Of a DNA stretch of 6,224 bases, positions 5,691 to 6,224 are shown piece by piece. The notes below the pieces were generated by a model. The model made no database searches and was not told the origin of the DNA. It was given only the letters and a program-made list of their open reading frames with translations. Positions within the stretch are counted from its first letter, which is position 1, and the number at the start of each line of letters is the position of its first letter. Where the stretch lies: assembly GCA_025936955.1 (NCBI GenBank), contig JAICSL010000110.1, forward strand, positions 1 to 6,224, written 5' to 3'. The position numbers were made by a program, and so were the translations under genes. Source of the stretch: Nitrososphaeraceae archaeon. Lineage in GTDB: Archaea > Thermoproteota > Nitrososphaeria > Nitrososphaerales > Nitrososphaeraceae.

Positions 5691-5700
5691 TCAAATATTA
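5691..5700 (-). promoter_or_regulatory. TATA-like box of folD
   Basis: The minus strand reads TAATATTTGA, centred about 27 bases before the folD ATG. This predicts a leaderless transcript and supports the annotated start. Confidence 0.45.
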
Positions 5701-5723
5701 TCTTTGCATTATTGTACAAGACG

Positions 5724-5746
5724 TTAACTAGCAACTTAGCTGTTAA
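5724..5746. repeat. Small hairpin upstream of folD
   Basis: TTAAC-t-AGC (5724-5732) and GCT-GTTAA (5739-5746) pair over eight bases with one bulged T and a six-base loop (AACTTA). It lies about 25 bases upstream of the folD TATA box, so it would not be in a leaderless folD message. It could be a regulator site; its function is unknown. Confidence 0.35.
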
Positions 5747-5765
5747 ACAAACTTTGCTTGAATTA

Positions 5766-5797
5766 GTGAGATTATCACCTTATAAAAAAGCTGGTGA
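5766..5797 (+). promoter_or_regulatory. TATA box flanked by GTGA/TCAC inverted half-sites
   Basis: TTATAAAAA (5780-5788) is a good plus-strand TATA box. It is enclosed by TCACC (5775-5779) and GGTGA (5793-5797), with a third half-site GTGA at 5766-5769 in inverted orientation to the first. Such symmetry around a TATA box is the usual place for an archaeal repressor operator, but the half-sites are only four or five bases long. Predicted initiation is near 5810. Confidence 0.35.
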
Positions 5798-5809
5798 TGC
5801 CTAAGAAGA

Positions 5810-5884
5810 GCAGGTAACTACAAACGCCACTGATGAAAAAAATTGGATCATACTTCTTTGCAGAGTCGATCCAATTCTCTTTTT
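5810..5884 (+). ncRNA. Candidate hairpin small RNA or terminator unit upstream of folD
   Basis: AATTGGATC (5841-5849) and GATCCAATT (5868-5876) are an exact 9-base inverted repeat. Inside it ACT-t-CT (5852-5857) pairs with AGAGT (5862-5866) around a TTGC loop, giving about 14 pairs in all. A7 precedes the stem (5836-5842) and T5 follows it (5880-5884), so it could terminate transcription in either direction. With the TATA box at 5780-5788 the whole is a unit of about 75 bases divergent from folD. An ATG at 5833 opens a 25-codon frame through the stem (MKKIGSYFFAES...), ending at 5910; a peptide is a weaker alternative because the hairpin symmetry is unexplained by coding. Confidence 0.35.
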
Positions 5885-6167
5885 CCGTTAAGGTAGTAAT
5901 AATATCATAACAGATATTTTGATCCGACACTATACGAAGATGAATAGATAACTCCTCATTGTTCAGCCTTTTATACTATGGTACTTTAGAAGATCTATTA
6001 CCTATTATATTATCTGTTATAATTTTCAAAATAATACATAAATTCCCTAAAGTAGCAAAATCTGAACGGTTTATATAACTTTCAAGCTTTGGAAAGAGCA
6101 AAACGTGTTGCAGCACTCTGGCTATCTCCTTGAACTAAGGAATCATACAACATTTACCATGTAACTT
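5885..6167. other. AT-rich intergenic stretch at right, no gene seen
   Basis: No coding frame of note is visible on either strand. A 10-base inverted pair, ATAACAGATA (5907-5916) and TATCTGTTAT (6011-6020), spans 94 bases. A TATA-like TTTATATAA (6070-6078) could fire in either direction but leads to no ORF longer than about nine codons. Confidence 0.45.
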
Positions 6168-6175
6168 TTATATAC
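6168..6175 (+). promoter_or_regulatory. TATA box near the right edge
   Basis: TTTATATA is a strong TATA match. Initiation about 26 bases downstream (near 6197) would give a leader of about 12 bases before the ATG at 6209. Confidence 0.35.
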
Positions 6176-6208
6176 ATAAAGAAGTACCTCAATTTAAGAT
6201 ATTCAATT

Positions 6209-6224
6209 ATGAGAGCCAATGTCA
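6209..6224 (+). CDS. Possible start of a plus-strand gene (runs off right edge)
   Basis: ATG AGA GCC AAT GTC, giving MRANV, opens at 6209 and leaves the window after 16 bases. The only support is a good TATA box about 38 bases upstream, which would give a short leader. There is no Shine-Dalgarno. The product cannot be inferred from five residues. Confidence 0.25.

Noticed and set aside
5792..5836. GTGATGC and CTGATGA resembling C and D boxes of a guide RNA
   Set aside because: C to D spacing of about 30 bases is too short for the usual double-guide form, internal boxes are missing and no terminal stem forms.

Overview
The window looks like archaeal chromosome from an ammonia-oxidising Nitrososphaerota (Thaumarchaeota), perhaps a Nitrosocosmicus/Nitrososphaera-like genome. 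Four things point there. There is a eukaryote-type topoisomerase IB with all five catalytic residues. An archaeal-type alanyl-tRNA synthetase N-terminus sits at the left edge. The DNA is AT-rich with wide, very AT-rich intergenic gaps. Several genes have TATA-like boxes about 25-28 bases before their start codons and no convincing Shine-Dalgarno sequence, the pattern of leaderless archaeal transcripts. The genus is inference.

Layout, left to right. The 5' end of alaS (minus strand) runs off the left edge. A gene-poor AT-rich stretch follows (172-903); it holds a possible decayed plus-strand ORF (427-675). Next come a very small C2H2 zinc-finger gene (minus, 904-1047 or to 1071), an AT-rich gap, a CAU-anticodon tRNA (minus, 1515-1589, with encoded CCA), a CBS-pair protein ending in a C2H2 finger (minus, 1636-2271), topoisomerase IB (minus, 2460-4202), a 597-base gap with a possible small ORF and a candidate small RNA, folD (minus, 4800-5669), and a right-hand gap with a second, hairpin-containing small RNA candidate. 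The last bases may be the start of a plus-strand gene.

Every well-supported gene is on the minus strand, but the genes are separated and most have their own TATA-like box, so this looks like single-gene transcription units, not an operon. The products serve unrelated core functions: translation (AlaRS, tRNA), DNA topology (Topo IB), one-carbon folate metabolism (FolD) and probably regulation (two proteins with C-x2-C-x12-H-x4-H fingers). I see no CRISPR array, transposon, phage gene or toxin-antitoxin pair. The most interesting leftovers are the small zinc-finger gene, the tRNA leader that can pair with the tRNA's own D-arm, and the two intergenic promoter-hairpin-T-run units.
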